DNA of 35,416 nucleotides from Acidimicrobiales bacterium (GTDB lineage: Bacteria > Actinomycetota > Acidimicrobiia > Acidimicrobiales > Ilumatobacteraceae): the NCBI GenBank assembly GCA_030832455.1, contig JAURJB010000010.1, positions 1-35,416 on the forward strand, written 5' to 3'. Below are positions 26,590 through 34,483 of the stretch, one piece after another (position 1 is the first letter of the stretch; each line of letters begins with the position of its first letter). Made by a program: the position numbers and the translations under genes. The notes under the pieces are model-generated. The model had not been told where the DNA came from, searched no databases, and saw only the letters and a list, made by a program, of their open reading frames with translations.

Positions 26590-27671
26590 TACTGCGCCTC
26601 CATCATCTGACGAAACTCATTGAATAGGTAACGCGAGTCATGAGGTCCTGGACCAGCTTCAGGATGGTATTGCACACTGAACGCACGTGCGTCACGCACT
26701 TTCATCCCTTCATTGGTCATGTCGTTGAGATTGGTATGCGTGATATCGGCGACATCACGCAACGAATGGGTATCGACACAAAAGTTGTGATTTTGACTGG
26801 TGATCTCCACGCTTCCCGTTTTCAGATTGCGCACTGGATGGTTTGCACCGTGATGACCAAATGGCAACTTGAACGTTTTTCCGCCAAGAGCCAGTGACAA
26901 CAGTTGATGACCTAAGCAAATTCCAAAAACGGGAACTCCTCCGACCACAAGATCACGAATGGTTTCGGGGGCACCATCAACTGCTTCAGGATCGCCAGGA
27001 CCATTTGATAAAAACACACCATCGGGTGCAAGCAATCGCACCTGTTCTGCAGTAGTCGAGGCAGGAACGACCGTGACCGTTGCGATCTCACTCAAACATC
27101 TCAAAATTGTTGATTTAATACCAAAGTCAAAAGCAACAACTTTGTAATGACCTGAGCCAACCACATAGGGCTGTTGCGTAGTTACCTGTTCGACGAGTTT
27201 GATACCGGCAGTACCTACCTCGTTGCGTGCGGCAGCAAGCAACGTCGATTCATCAGCACTGCCAAATGCTCCTGCCATTGCGCCTGTGTCACGAAGCACG
27301 CGCGTCAGTCTTCGTGTATCAATGCCACCAATCCCACTGACCATCATTGATTGCAAATACGCATCGAGCGAGCTGTCGCTTCGCCAATTGCTATGACGAC
27401 GCGCCTCTTCGCGAACGATGACACCACGGGCATGAACTTGAGCGGCTTCGTTATCTACCTGCGTCGTGCCATAGTTGCCGATGTGTGGAGTGGTGAACGT
27501 AATGATTTGGCCGGCGTAAGAAGGATCGGAAATTACTTCCTGATAACCCGTCATGCCCGTGTGAAAAACCACTTCCCCACTTGACATTCCCTGAGGCGAG
27601 ATTGCGCCGATGAGCTCGCCTTCAAACACCGAACCATCGCGCAACACCAACAGTCCTTCTCGCACGCTCAT
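26589..27671 (-). CDS. carA: Carbamoyl phosphate synthase small subunit
   Basis: Glutamine amidotransferase subunit delivering ammonia to CarB, 360 aa. The N-terminal CPSase domain (1-140) has [14 protein letters not shown] (32-45). The class I amidotransferase domain has the nucleophile Cys252 in GICLGHQ, and His336 and Glu338 in QYHPEAGPG, a complete triad. It overlaps pyrC by 4 nt and carB by 1 nt. In mycobacteria a membrane-protein gene separates pyrC and carA; it is absent here. Confidence 0.98.
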   Translation of the reverse strand: MSVREGLLVLRDGSVFEGELIGAISPQGMSSGEVVFHTGMTGYQEVISDPSYAGQIITFTTPHIGNYGTTQVDNEAAQVHARGVIVREEARRHSNWRSDSSLDAYLQSMMVSGIGGIDTRRLTRVLRDTGAMAGAFGSADESTLLAAARNEVGTAGIKLVEQVTTQQPYVVGSGHYKVVAFDFGIKSTILRCLSEIATVTVVPASTTAEQVRLLAPDGVFLSNGPGDPEAVDGAPETIRDLVVGGVPVFGICLGHQLLSLALGGKTFKLPFGHHGANHPVRNLKTGSVEITSQNHNFCVDTHSLRDVADITHTNLNDMTNEGMKVRDARAFSVQYHPEAGPGPHDSRYLFNEFRQMMEAQ

Positions 27672-28945
27672 CGCATCGCCTTTCCATCATTCACGACGAC
27701 GTGACCATCAAATATTGTGTGGCGAACTTTGCCGCGCAACGCACGACCCACGTACGGGGTATTCGTGCTTTTGCTTGCCAACGACCTTGGCTCAACAGTC
27801 CATTCTTTCTGCATATCCACGACACACAGATTGGCAGGTCCGCCAACTTCAGGAAGCATCCCATGACGCTCGGCAATTCCTGCAATTTTTGCTGGACGGG
27901 CCGACATCATCTCGGCGACCTGCAACGGGGTCAAATCAAGCACTGACAACACCACACCCAGAGCGGTTTCAAGACCGAGCATTCCAGGCGGCGCCTGATC
28001 GAGCGGCAACTCCTTGTCACGCCGCACATGAGGGGCATGGTCTGTCGCTATTGCGTCAATCGTGCCATCGAGTAGACCCGCCTTCAGCGCTTCAATGTCT
28101 GCTACAGATCGAAGCGGAGGGTTCACTTTGTATACCGAATCAAACGAACGCAATAACTTCTCTGTTAGCGAAAGGTGATGCGGTGTTACTTCTGCGGTAA
28201 TCGGTAGACCCAGCGCTTTGGCTTGTCGTACCAAATGAACACTGCCCGCAGTCGAAAGATGAAGAAAATGAATCCGTGCCCCAGTAATTTTTGCAAGCTC
28301 AATGTCGCGGTGAACCATCAACTCTTCAGCCAATGCAGGCCAACCAGGAACACCCATATCGCTTGAGCATGAACACTCGTTCATTACTGCGCCAACCGTG
28401 AGTGAGGAAACCTCGCAGTGTTGGGCCAATGTGATGCCCAACTCACGCGAGTACTCCATTGCTCTACGCATCAGTGCTGGGTCTTGTACGCCAGAGCCGT
28501 CATCGGTGAAGATCTGCACACCAGCGCGCGCAAGTTCAGCCATTGGCGACAAAGCTGTACCTGCACGTCCAACAGTGATGCATCCACTTGGAACCACTTC
28601 AAGCAATCCCGCACGTTGACCTTGCAGGCGAACAAACTCGATAACGGGCACTGAGTCCTGAGCAGGATTGGTATTTGGCATCGCAACCAGTGCGGTATAG
28701 CCACCAAGTACACCAGCCCGACTTCCCGTCTCAATCGTTTCACTATCTTCCTTGCCCGGTTCACGCAAATGCGCATGAAGGTCGACGAATCCAGGGAGCA
28801 CGTGGCATTTCGTTCCATCAAGTTCGATGTCAGCCGGTCCGACCGATGTGCCCATTTCGGCGATCACACCTTCTGCAATCTTTACGTCAAGACGTTCTTC
28901 ACCACGCTTAGTCACAACAACAGCGCCACGGATAGCCACACTCAT
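27668..28945 (-). CDS. pyrC: Dihydroorotase
   Basis: Zinc amidohydrolase cyclising carbamoyl aspartate to dihydroorotate, 425 aa, type I (long form). The metal-binding DLHAHLREPG (55-64) carries the HxH pair. Further His ligands lie in HCEVSS and IHFLHLST, and the late Asp in ATDHAPH. It sits in a 4-nt-overlap chain, pyrB-pyrC-carA. The C-terminal NTPYVGRALRGKVRHTIFDG is typical of the type I family. Confidence 0.97.
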   Translation of the reverse strand: MSVAIRGAVVVTKRGEERLDVKIAEGVIAEMGTSVGPADIELDGTKCHVLPGFVDLHAHLREPGKEDSETIETGSRAGVLGGYTALVAMPNTNPAQDSVPVIEFVRLQGQRAGLLEVVPSGCITVGRAGTALSPMAELARAGVQIFTDDGSGVQDPALMRRAMEYSRELGITLAQHCEVSSLTVGAVMNECSCSSDMGVPGWPALAEELMVHRDIELAKITGARIHFLHLSTAGSVHLVRQAKALGLPITAEVTPHHLSLTEKLLRSFDSVYKVNPPLRSVADIEALKAGLLDGTIDAIATDHAPHVRRDKELPLDQAPPGMLGLETALGVVLSVLDLTPLQVAEMMSARPAKIAGIAERHGMLPEVGGPANLCVVDMQKEWTVEPRSLASKSTNTPYVGRALRGKVRHTIFDGHVVVNDGKAMR

Positions 28946-29892
28946 GCCGATACCTCCTCATGTAATTGCTGTAACTCTCCGTCTCGTGCGAGCACATCAA
29001 ACAACACCGCCATACGGACAGAAATACCATTCTCGACTTGCTGATGAATGCGCGACTGCGGCAGATCCGATGGGTCAACATGCATTTCGACACCGCGATT
29101 CATTGGTCCTGGGTGCATCACCACCGCAGAACTCTGCAGACGCTGCGCGCGTTCCATCGTTAATCCAAACTGCGATCCGTACTCGCTCAGGCTGGGAATT
29201 AAACCTTGGTCCATTCTTTCACTTTGTAAGCGCAGCATGTACAGCACATCAGTAGACGCAATGACCTCGTCGAATGAATGAACAACAGTAACTGGCCAAT
29301 GCCCAATCTGAGATGGCAGCAATGTTGGGGGTGCGACCACTGTGACCCGAGCGCCAAGCATGGTGAATGCCTCAATATTGCTTCGAGCTACGCGACTGTG
29401 TTTGATGTCGCCAACAATGGTGACATTTACGCCATTGAAAAATGGTTGATCAATCGCTTGGCGCACCGTAAAGCAATCAACGATGGCTTGCGTTGGGTGC
29501 TGATGGGCTCCATCTCCTGCATTAATGATTGACGCATTCGTCCACTGAGCAATTTGCCATGGAACTCCAGAAGATTTATGTCGAACAACGAAACAATGCG
29601 CCCCCATCTGCGAGATTGTTTCGATCGTGTCGCGAAGGCTTTCGCCTTTACTCACGCTGCTCGTCGACACACTGAAAGTCATCGTTTCTGCGGACAGTCG
29701 TTTTGCTGCTGTTTCAAAACTCAACCGAGTACGTGTTGAGTCTTCGTAGAACAAGCTGACCACTGTCTTACCGCGCAGTGCAGGCACTTTGGGGATTGGA
29801 CGACGATTAATCTCCGCCATATGTGTCGCACTCTCGAGCAACTGTTCCAATCCGTCGCGCCCCAACTCACCGATTGAACGAAGGTGCTTCAT
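28942..29892 (-). CDS. pyrB: Aspartate carbamoyltransferase catalytic subunit
   Basis: First committed step of pyrimidine synthesis, carbamoyl phosphate plus aspartate, 316 aa. The carbamoyl-phosphate loop STRTR (52-56) and the downstream HPTQ (132-135) are present. HPGPMNRG (260-267) is the ATCase signature that distinguishes it from ArgF. There is no pyrI regulatory subunit gene, as expected outside enterobacteria and archaea. It overlaps both pyrR and pyrC by 4 nt. The segment SVSTSSVSKGESLRDTIETI (74-93) includes the family's 80s loop with Ser and Lys. Confidence 0.97.
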   Translation of the reverse strand: MKHLRSIGELGRDGLEQLLESATHMAEINRRPIPKVPALRGKTVVSLFYEDSTRTRLSFETAAKRLSAETMTFSVSTSSVSKGESLRDTIETISQMGAHCFVVRHKSSGVPWQIAQWTNASIINAGDGAHQHPTQAIVDCFTVRQAIDQPFFNGVNVTIVGDIKHSRVARSNIEAFTMLGARVTVVAPPTLLPSQIGHWPVTVVHSFDEVIASTDVLYMLRLQSERMDQGLIPSLSEYGSQFGLTMERAQRLQSSAVVMHPGPMNRGVEMHVDPSDLPQSRIHQQVENGISVRMAVLFDVLARDGELQQLHEEVSA

Positions 29893-30434
29893 GACGAAAC
29901 CTCCGAAGTGACCACAACACCGGAATCAGACACAACGACTTCGTCACCCATCTGGGTCGGCAGGTTTTTGCCCACAAAATCTGGTCGAATGGGCAGCTCC
30001 CGATGTCCACGATCAACGATGACTGCCAACTGCACTGACTGTGGACGACCAAAATTATTCAATGCTTCAAGTGCCGCGCGAACGGTTCGGCCTGTGTACA
30101 GCACGTCATCAACGAGCACCACGATTGCGCCATTGATGTCGAAGGAGATATCACTAATTGCCCCAGGCACAATGGGGCGAATCCCAATATCGTCCCGATG
30201 CATCGACACATCTAGCGATCCATTTGGGACCGTCAATTCGGGTTCAATGGCGTAAATTCGCTCGGCGAGCGCATCGGCAATCCATGTTCCCCCACGCTGC
30301 AAACCAACAAGCACAACATTGTGTGCTCCGTGATTTCGTTCAACAATTTCGTGAGCGATTCGAGAAATAGCCCGCTGCACGTCTGGCCCAGATAGTGCCA
30401 TCCTATTCGACGAGCGTTTCTGCTCTTGATTCAT
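29889..30434 (-). CDS. pyrR: Bifunctional pyr operon regulator / uracil phosphoribosyltransferase PyrR
   Basis: UMP-responsive RNA-binding regulator of pyrimidine genes with uracil phosphoribosyltransferase activity, 181 aa from the chosen start. The PRPP loop VVLVDDVLYTGRT is at 105-117, and the early VLVGLQRGG and RDDI segments match the family. I chose ATG 30434 because GAGGAGA stands about 6 nt upstream; a GTG at 30467 would add 11 residues but lies inside the RNA hairpin and lacks a Shine-Dalgarno. A PyrR-site hairpin (30449-30466) lies immediately before the Shine-Dalgarno, suggesting autogenous translational control. Confidence 0.95.
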   Translation of the reverse strand: MNQEQKRSSNRMALSGPDVQRAISRIAHEIVERNHGAHNVVLVGLQRGGTWIADALAERIYAIEPELTVPNGSLDVSMHRDDIGIRPIVPGAISDISFDINGAIVVLVDDVLYTGRTVRAALEALNNFGRPQSVQLAVIVDRGHRELPIRPDFVGKNLPTQMGDEVVVSDSGVVVTSEVSS

Positions 30435-30448
30435 CAGTTCTCCTCGTC

Positions 30449-30466
30449 TGAACCTCACGGGGCTCA
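30449..30466 (-). promoter_or_regulatory. PyrR-binding RNA hairpin upstream of pyrR
   Basis: The transcript reads AGCCCCGUGAGGUU, matching 13 of 14 positions of the PyrR recognition sequence ARUCCNGNGAGGYU as I recall it. It folds as UGAGCC / GGUUCA (6 bp with one G-U) around the loop CCGUGA. The hairpin ends about 5 nt before the pyrR Shine-Dalgarno. No terminator or antiterminator helix is visible, so repression of initiation, as proposed for mycobacteria, is the likely mechanism. Confidence 0.8.
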
Positions 30467-30481
30467 ATTAACGACGAAAGC

Positions 30482-30510
30482 ACCATAGCACCAATTTCAC
30501 ATCACAATTA
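30482..30510 (-). promoter_or_regulatory. Candidate pyrR operon promoter
   Basis: A -10-like TATGGT (30487-30482) with a weak -35 TAATTG (30510-30505) at 17-nt spacing would start transcription near 30475, giving a ~40-nt leader that just contains the PyrR hairpin. The -35 overlaps the last codon of the upstream membrane-protein gene. The fit of the leader is attractive but the hexamers are mediocre. Confidence 0.35.
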
Positions 30511-31965
30511 ATTGCGTTTGTAGACGACCCACCATGCGTTACTGAACACCACTGAAAAATGAACAACTTCTGCGCTCCACACCGCCTCCGCAGGGCCATC
30601 AAGAGACGCCGGAAGAATCACGAATTCCACAGTTTCAGCCTGAGGCAGCCTGTCGCCCTTGGCAAACACATCTGGGCCATACAACGAACGTTCAAATGGA
30701 TTCGGGAATGAATAGATCTCTACTCGACGTGCGAGATGTGCCGTTATCGAGTGATACGCCGCCACAGAAACATCATCTGGGATGGAGTCAAGCGCTTCGC
30801 GTGCAGCAATCACTGGTGCAGAATGTGACGTCCAATGTTGAGTCGTGGTAAACGAGAGCGGCAACGGAGACCACAGGAGTGACGTGAGGAAACTTGCAAT
30901 AGCGACAAGCACGACACTGGCGTTCATGAAGCTACGACTCATCTTGCCGAGAGCCCAGGATGAACCCATCACGATGCACGGCACAATGATCAATGAATAA
31001 TGGTATTGAATGTGGTGCTGATACCAAAACGTGCTCACCACGTTTGAAGCCAACATCACCACACCAACAAGAGCGAGCCCTGGACGATAAATAAATACAA
31101 ATGCCATCGGCGACAACATCTGCCACACGTACATTGGTCGATCTTCGCTCACCATATATCGAGCAAATTCCAGCGGCTTGGTAACCAGGGTCGTGAGGAA
31201 TCCGCTGATACCACCAAATGGAACTCTCCATGAATTACGAAAGGTCACGCCCGTAAGCCCACGCATCACCGCGAGGAACATCACTGCCATCATTGCCAAC
31301 GAAGTCACCGATGTGATGAGCCCATATTTTCGATGCTGATATACGGCAACCCACAGGCCAAGGGGCGCCAACACAAACGCCACGTCTTCTTTCACCAAAA
31401 GCGCCAACGCAACTGCAACCCAATACCAAATCCATCTTTTGCTATGCGCCGCCCAGATAGCGGTAGCCACCAACACTCCAAGCGCCGAATCAGGATGAAA
31501 ATTCTCCAGATTCGTCCATCCAATTACTGGATGGACGAGATACAGCACCGCCATCAGAGCGCCGAGACCTTCGCTACGCATACAACTCTTGCTGAAGTAG
31601 TACACAGGCAATGCTCCAAGTGCGATAACGATTGATTGCACTACGAACAGGAACGATGTATTTGAAATCACCCAATAGAACGGAACAAGTAGCAGCAAAA
31701 TGAATGATGAGTGGTCTCCGAAGAGATTTCTTCCCATCAATGTGACAAATGGAGTATGGCCCCGAGATATCAGCCAAATTCCCTGGTCGTACAACGCGAA
31801 GTCATAAGCCGAAGTTCCAAGACCTCGGTGAACTCCAACTGTTCGTACCGAAAAATACGATGCATAGATCGTCACTATCGCCCACACCAGCAACGTCCAT
31901 AGGGACGCTCCGCGAACACGAACTAGCAAAGTCACAGTGTGATTAAGGTCGAACCTTTTTCGCAA
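30508..31965 (-). CDS. DUF2079 polytopic membrane protein
   Basis: A 485-aa integral membrane protein of the DUF2079 family, which resembles GT-C glycosyltransferase folds. Visible family features are FALYDQGIWLISRG, GRNLFGDHSSFILLLLVPFY and ALGALPVYYFSK, then NLENFHPDSALGV and KEDVAFVLAPLG. About ten hydrophobic segments run from 21 (LWTLLVWAIVTIYASYF) to about 365 (VLVAIASFLTSLLW), followed by a C-terminal soluble part (about 380-485). The start is a TTG at 31965 overlapping nusB by 23 nt, without a good Shine-Dalgarno; GTG at 31935 is an alternative. It lies between nusB and pyrR, an unusual neighbour for both. No substrate can be inferred. Confidence 0.85.
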   Translation of the reverse strand: MRKRFDLNHTVTLLVRVRGASLWTLLVWAIVTIYASYFSVRTVGVHRGLGTSAYDFALYDQGIWLISRGHTPFVTLMGRNLFGDHSSFILLLLVPFYWVISNTSFLFVVQSIVIALGALPVYYFSKSCMRSEGLGALMAVLYLVHPVIGWTNLENFHPDSALGVLVATAIWAAHSKRWIWYWVAVALALLVKEDVAFVLAPLGLWVAVYQHRKYGLITSVTSLAMMAVMFLAVMRGLTGVTFRNSWRVPFGGISGFLTTLVTKPLEFARYMVSEDRPMYVWQMLSPMAFVFIYRPGLALVGVVMLASNVVSTFWYQHHIQYHYSLIIVPCIVMGSSWALGKMSRSFMNASVVLVAIASFLTSLLWSPLPLSFTTTQHWTSHSAPVIAAREALDSIPDDVSVAAYHSITAHLARRVEIYSFPNPFERSLYGPDVFAKGDRLPQAETVEFVILPASLDGPAEAVWSAEVVHFSVVFSNAWWVVYKRN

Positions 31966-32371
31966 TTGTTGAAAGAATTCCGTTCACAAAACGCCCCGAC
32001 TCATCGGTCGAAAAAGTCTTAGCCAACTCAACTGCCTCATTCAGCACGACAGCTGTTGGCACTTCAGCGCGACTGATCAATTCGTAGATCGCCAGGCGCA
32101 AAATGATGATGTCGATAACGGGCATTCGGGCAAGCGTCCAGCCAATCGCATTCTCAGAAATGATGTCATCTGCTTGATCGGCAACTCCATCGACGCCACG
32201 CACGAGCTCTTCCACTGATTCTTCAACGGCGAGCACCTGTGCTTCAAGGACTTGAGTTCCGGTAAATCCCTTGGCATGCGCCTCATACAAAATATGCAAC
32301 GATCGTTCTCGCGCATCTGAGCGAGCATCATTACCCGTTGAGCGGGCCGAACGTGGCGTTGGCATATTCAC
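31943..32371 (-). CDS. nusB: Transcription antitermination factor NusB
   Basis: Binds rRNA boxA with ribosomal protein S10 to allow complete rRNA transcription; a boxA is present at 975-989. 142 aa, all-helical. [15 protein letters not shown], then [17 protein letters not shown] and [20 protein letters not shown] with FVNGIL, is the NusB signature. The start is GTG at 32371, overlapping the efp stop as GTGA; an ATG two codons later is possible. The efp-nusB pair is widespread in Gram-positive bacteria. Confidence 0.96.
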   Translation of the reverse strand: MNMPTPRSARSTGNDARSDARERSLHILYEAHAKGFTGTQVLEAQVLAVEESVEELVRGVDGVADQADDIISENAIGWTLARMPVIDIIILRLAIYELISRAEVPTAVVLNEAVELAKTFSTDESGRFVNGILSTIAKKVRP

Positions 32372-32931
32372 ACGCGTGTGATGTAGTCGCCGCTGCGAGT
32401 ATCCACCTTGACGCGATCACCAATGTTGATGAACAACGGAACTTGAATTACTTTTCCAGTTTGCAACGTGGCCGGCTTACGTGCACCTGAAACCCGGTCC
32501 CCCTGAATGCCAGGCTCTGTCACTGCAATTTCCAACTCAACTGAGGCTGGAATTTCAACTGTGACAATCTCGCCTTCATAGGTTGCGATGATGGCAACGG
32601 CATTTTCAATGAGGTAGTCGGCAGCATCGCCCAACGCAGCAGGCTTGATATTGATCTGTTCGTATGACTCTTGATCCATGAACACATACTCATCACCGTC
32701 TTTATACAAAAACTGCATATCCCGCTTATCAAGAATCGCTTGTTCAACCTTCACACCAGCATTGAACGTCTTTTCGAGCATGTTGTTGCTGCGTAGGTTG
32801 CGCAACTTTGATCGCACAAATGCGCCGCCCTTGCCGGGCTTTACGTGCTGGAATTCGACAACCGTGTACAACGTGCCGTCCAAATTGAGCGTGATTCCGT
32901 TCTTTAAATCATTTGTTGAGATTGCAGGCAC
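32368..32931 (-). CDS. efp: Elongation factor P
   Basis: Relieves ribosome stalling at polyproline stretches, 187 aa. Three beta-barrel domains: KOW-like (1-65), central OB (66-130) and C-terminal (131-187, [20 protein letters not shown] then [18 protein letters not shown]). The tip loop KPGKGGAF carries Lys34, the position modified in some bacteria; no modification gene (epmA, earP, ymfI) is seen here. The ATG at 32931 lies within the last 28 bp of the upstream aminopeptidase gene. Confidence 0.98.
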   Translation of the reverse strand: MPAISTNDLKNGITLNLDGTLYTVVEFQHVKPGKGGAFVRSKLRNLRSNNMLEKTFNAGVKVEQAILDKRDMQFLYKDGDEYVFMDQESYEQINIKPAALGDAADYLIENAVAIIATYEGEIVTVEIPASVELEIAVTEPGIQGDRVSGARKPATLQTGKVIQVPLFINIGDRVKVDTRSGDYITRV

Positions 32932-34043
32932 AAGTTGTCCTTAGGGAATTGGGTGAGAGTTGTACTTCCGGTGGCTGTCACGAGGAGCAAGTCCTCAATA
33001 CGAACACCACCGAGACCTACACGATAGACCCCAGGCTCGACAGTCACCACCTCATTGGCACGCAAAGGCTCGTTGAACGTTGATCGCAACCAAGGCGATT
33101 CGTGTATCTGTAGTCCAACACCATGACCCGTGCTATGCACAAATTCTGGCCCGTAGCCAGCATCGGAAATGATAGAGCGACACAGTGCATCTATGTCAGA
33201 AGCAATAACACCAGCACGTACTGCTCGAACTCCAGCCTGCTGAGATTCAAGCACGAGCGCATGAATCTTGGAAAGCACAGGGTCAACATCACCCAGCAAA
33301 AATGTGCGCGTCATATCGGAGTGATACCCATCAACCAGTGCCCCCACATCAATGACCACTGCATCACCACTTTTCAACCGTGTTGCCGTTGGACGGTGAT
33401 GCGGCAACGCTCCATTGGCACCTGTGGCAACGATGGTTTCATAACTCGGACCATCTGCTCCGTGCCTGCGCATTCGGTACTCCAATTCGTCGCGCACATC
33501 GCGCTCGGTGATGACCTCAGAATCAACCGACAACATCAACTTCTCAACATCGGACAAAGCCGCATCTGTCGTGTGTGCAGCATAGGAAATACGTTCAATT
33601 TCCGGTGCTGATTTAGACCGACGTTGACCAGCAATGACGCCTACACATGACACGAACTCAACATCGCTGCCTGTTTGCAATTCACGAAACCGACCTACAG
33701 AAATCTCTGCAGGATCGAAAGCACAGCGCCCTGCTCCTGAAAGCTCGCTCACAATTGCATCTGCAATCTCTGCGGCACTACGGACTTCGATGACCGTGAT
33801 GTCTGCACCAGATGATGCGGTTTGGTCGCGCGCTTGATGACCATATCGACCATCAGTGATCAAAATCGAATGTTCGGCTCGCACGATCAGTGTCGCACTA
33901 GACCCAGTAAATCCCGTTGCATAGCGAATGTTGTCAAGTGACTCGACCAGTAAGGTTTTGGCGCCACACACTTCTTGCACGTTGAGCGCGATCTCACTCA
34001 GCCTGCCGCCAACGAGAAGTGGAGAAAATGATCTAGCGAGCAA
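32904..34043 (-). CDS. M24B Xaa-Pro aminopeptidase
   Basis: Dinuclear metallopeptidase removing residues before proline, pita-bread fold. The five metal ligands are visible: Asp and Asp in [20 protein letters not shown], His in [16 protein letters not shown], Glu in [12 protein letters not shown] and Glu in VRIEDLLLV. The N-terminal creatinase-like domain includes [20 protein letters not shown]. The start is uncertain: the frame stays open to an ATG at 34112, deep inside aroQ, but homologues begin near the LLVGGRLSE segment, so I place it at a TTG (34043) overlapping aroQ by 11 nt, giving about 379 aa. It overlaps efp by 28 nt. Working next to efp fits proline-related translation and turnover, but this is only context. 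Confidence 0.9.
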   Translation of the reverse strand: MLARSFSPLLVGGRLSEIALNVQEVCGAKTLLVESLDNIRYATGFTGSSATLIVRAEHSILITDGRYGHQARDQTASSGADITVIEVRSAAEIADAIVSELSGAGRCAFDPAEISVGRFRELQTGSDVEFVSCVGVIAGQRRSKSAPEIERISYAAHTTDAALSDVEKLMLSVDSEVITERDVRDELEYRMRRHGADGPSYETIVATGANGALPHHRPTATRLKSGDAVVIDVGALVDGYHSDMTRTFLLGDVDPVLSKIHALVLESQQAGVRAVRAGVIASDIDALCRSIISDAGYGPEFVHSTGHGVGLQIHESPWLRSTFNEPLRANEVVTVEPGVYRVGLGGVRIEDLLLVTATGSTTLTQFPKDNLCLQSQQMI

Positions 34044-34479
34044 GGAGACGAGCAACCGCTTGCACAGCCAAGACGTAACCCAATCCGCCAAAGCCTGCAA
34101 TTGATCCATCACTTACTGGGGCAACAACACTTTCGTGTCGCCAAGGCTCACGCGTGCTCGGGTTGGACAGATGCACCTCGATCACCACACCATCAAATGA
34201 TGCAAGCGCGTCGCGAATGCTCCATGCGTAGTGCGTGAAGGCACCAGGGTTAATAATGATTGCGCTGGCAGTGCCGCGAGCGACATGGATTGCCTGAACG
34301 AGTTCGGACGAACTATTTGATTGTTTACTTTCAACACTGAAACCAAGTTCTTGTGCGGCCTGCGTTGCTGCCTGAACATGGTCATCCAACGTTGCCGTGC
34401 CATACACCTCAGGCTCGCGTTGCCCAAGCAAATTGAGATTGGGTCCATTCAACAAAAGGATGCGCTGCGTGCTCGCCAT
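34033..34479 (-). CDS. aroQ: 3-dehydroquinate dehydratase, type II
   Basis: Third shikimate-pathway step, trans-dehydration of 3-dehydroquinate, forming a dodecamer. 148 aa from the ATG at 34479, the usual type II length. NGPNLNLLGQREPEVYG (11-27) holds the essential Arg21 and Tyr26; NPGAFTH (77-83) holds Asn77 and His83; EVHLSNPSTREPWRH (101-115) holds His103 and the substrate-contact Arg. The common NHEG loop reads SNSSSEL, as in some actinobacterial enzymes. The frame is open to 34533, but an upstream start would run into aroB; the chosen ATG lies 4 nt after the aroB stop. Confidence 0.96.
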   Translation of the reverse strand: MASTQRILLLNGPNLNLLGQREPEVYGTATLDDHVQAATQAAQELGFSVESKQSNSSSELVQAIHVARGTASAIIINPGAFTHYAWSIRDALASFDGVVIEVHLSNPSTREPWRHESVVAPVSDGSIAGFGGLGYVLAVQAVARLLAR

Positions 34480-34483
34480 ACTG

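Noticed and set aside
30435-30467. GTG start of pyrR at 30467
   Set aside because: It lies inside the PyrR hairpin region without a Shine-Dalgarno, whereas ATG 30434 has GAGGAGA at good spacing.
34044-34112. ATG at 34112 for the aminopeptidase
   Set aside because: It adds 23 residues entirely inside aroQ, upstream of where homologues begin.
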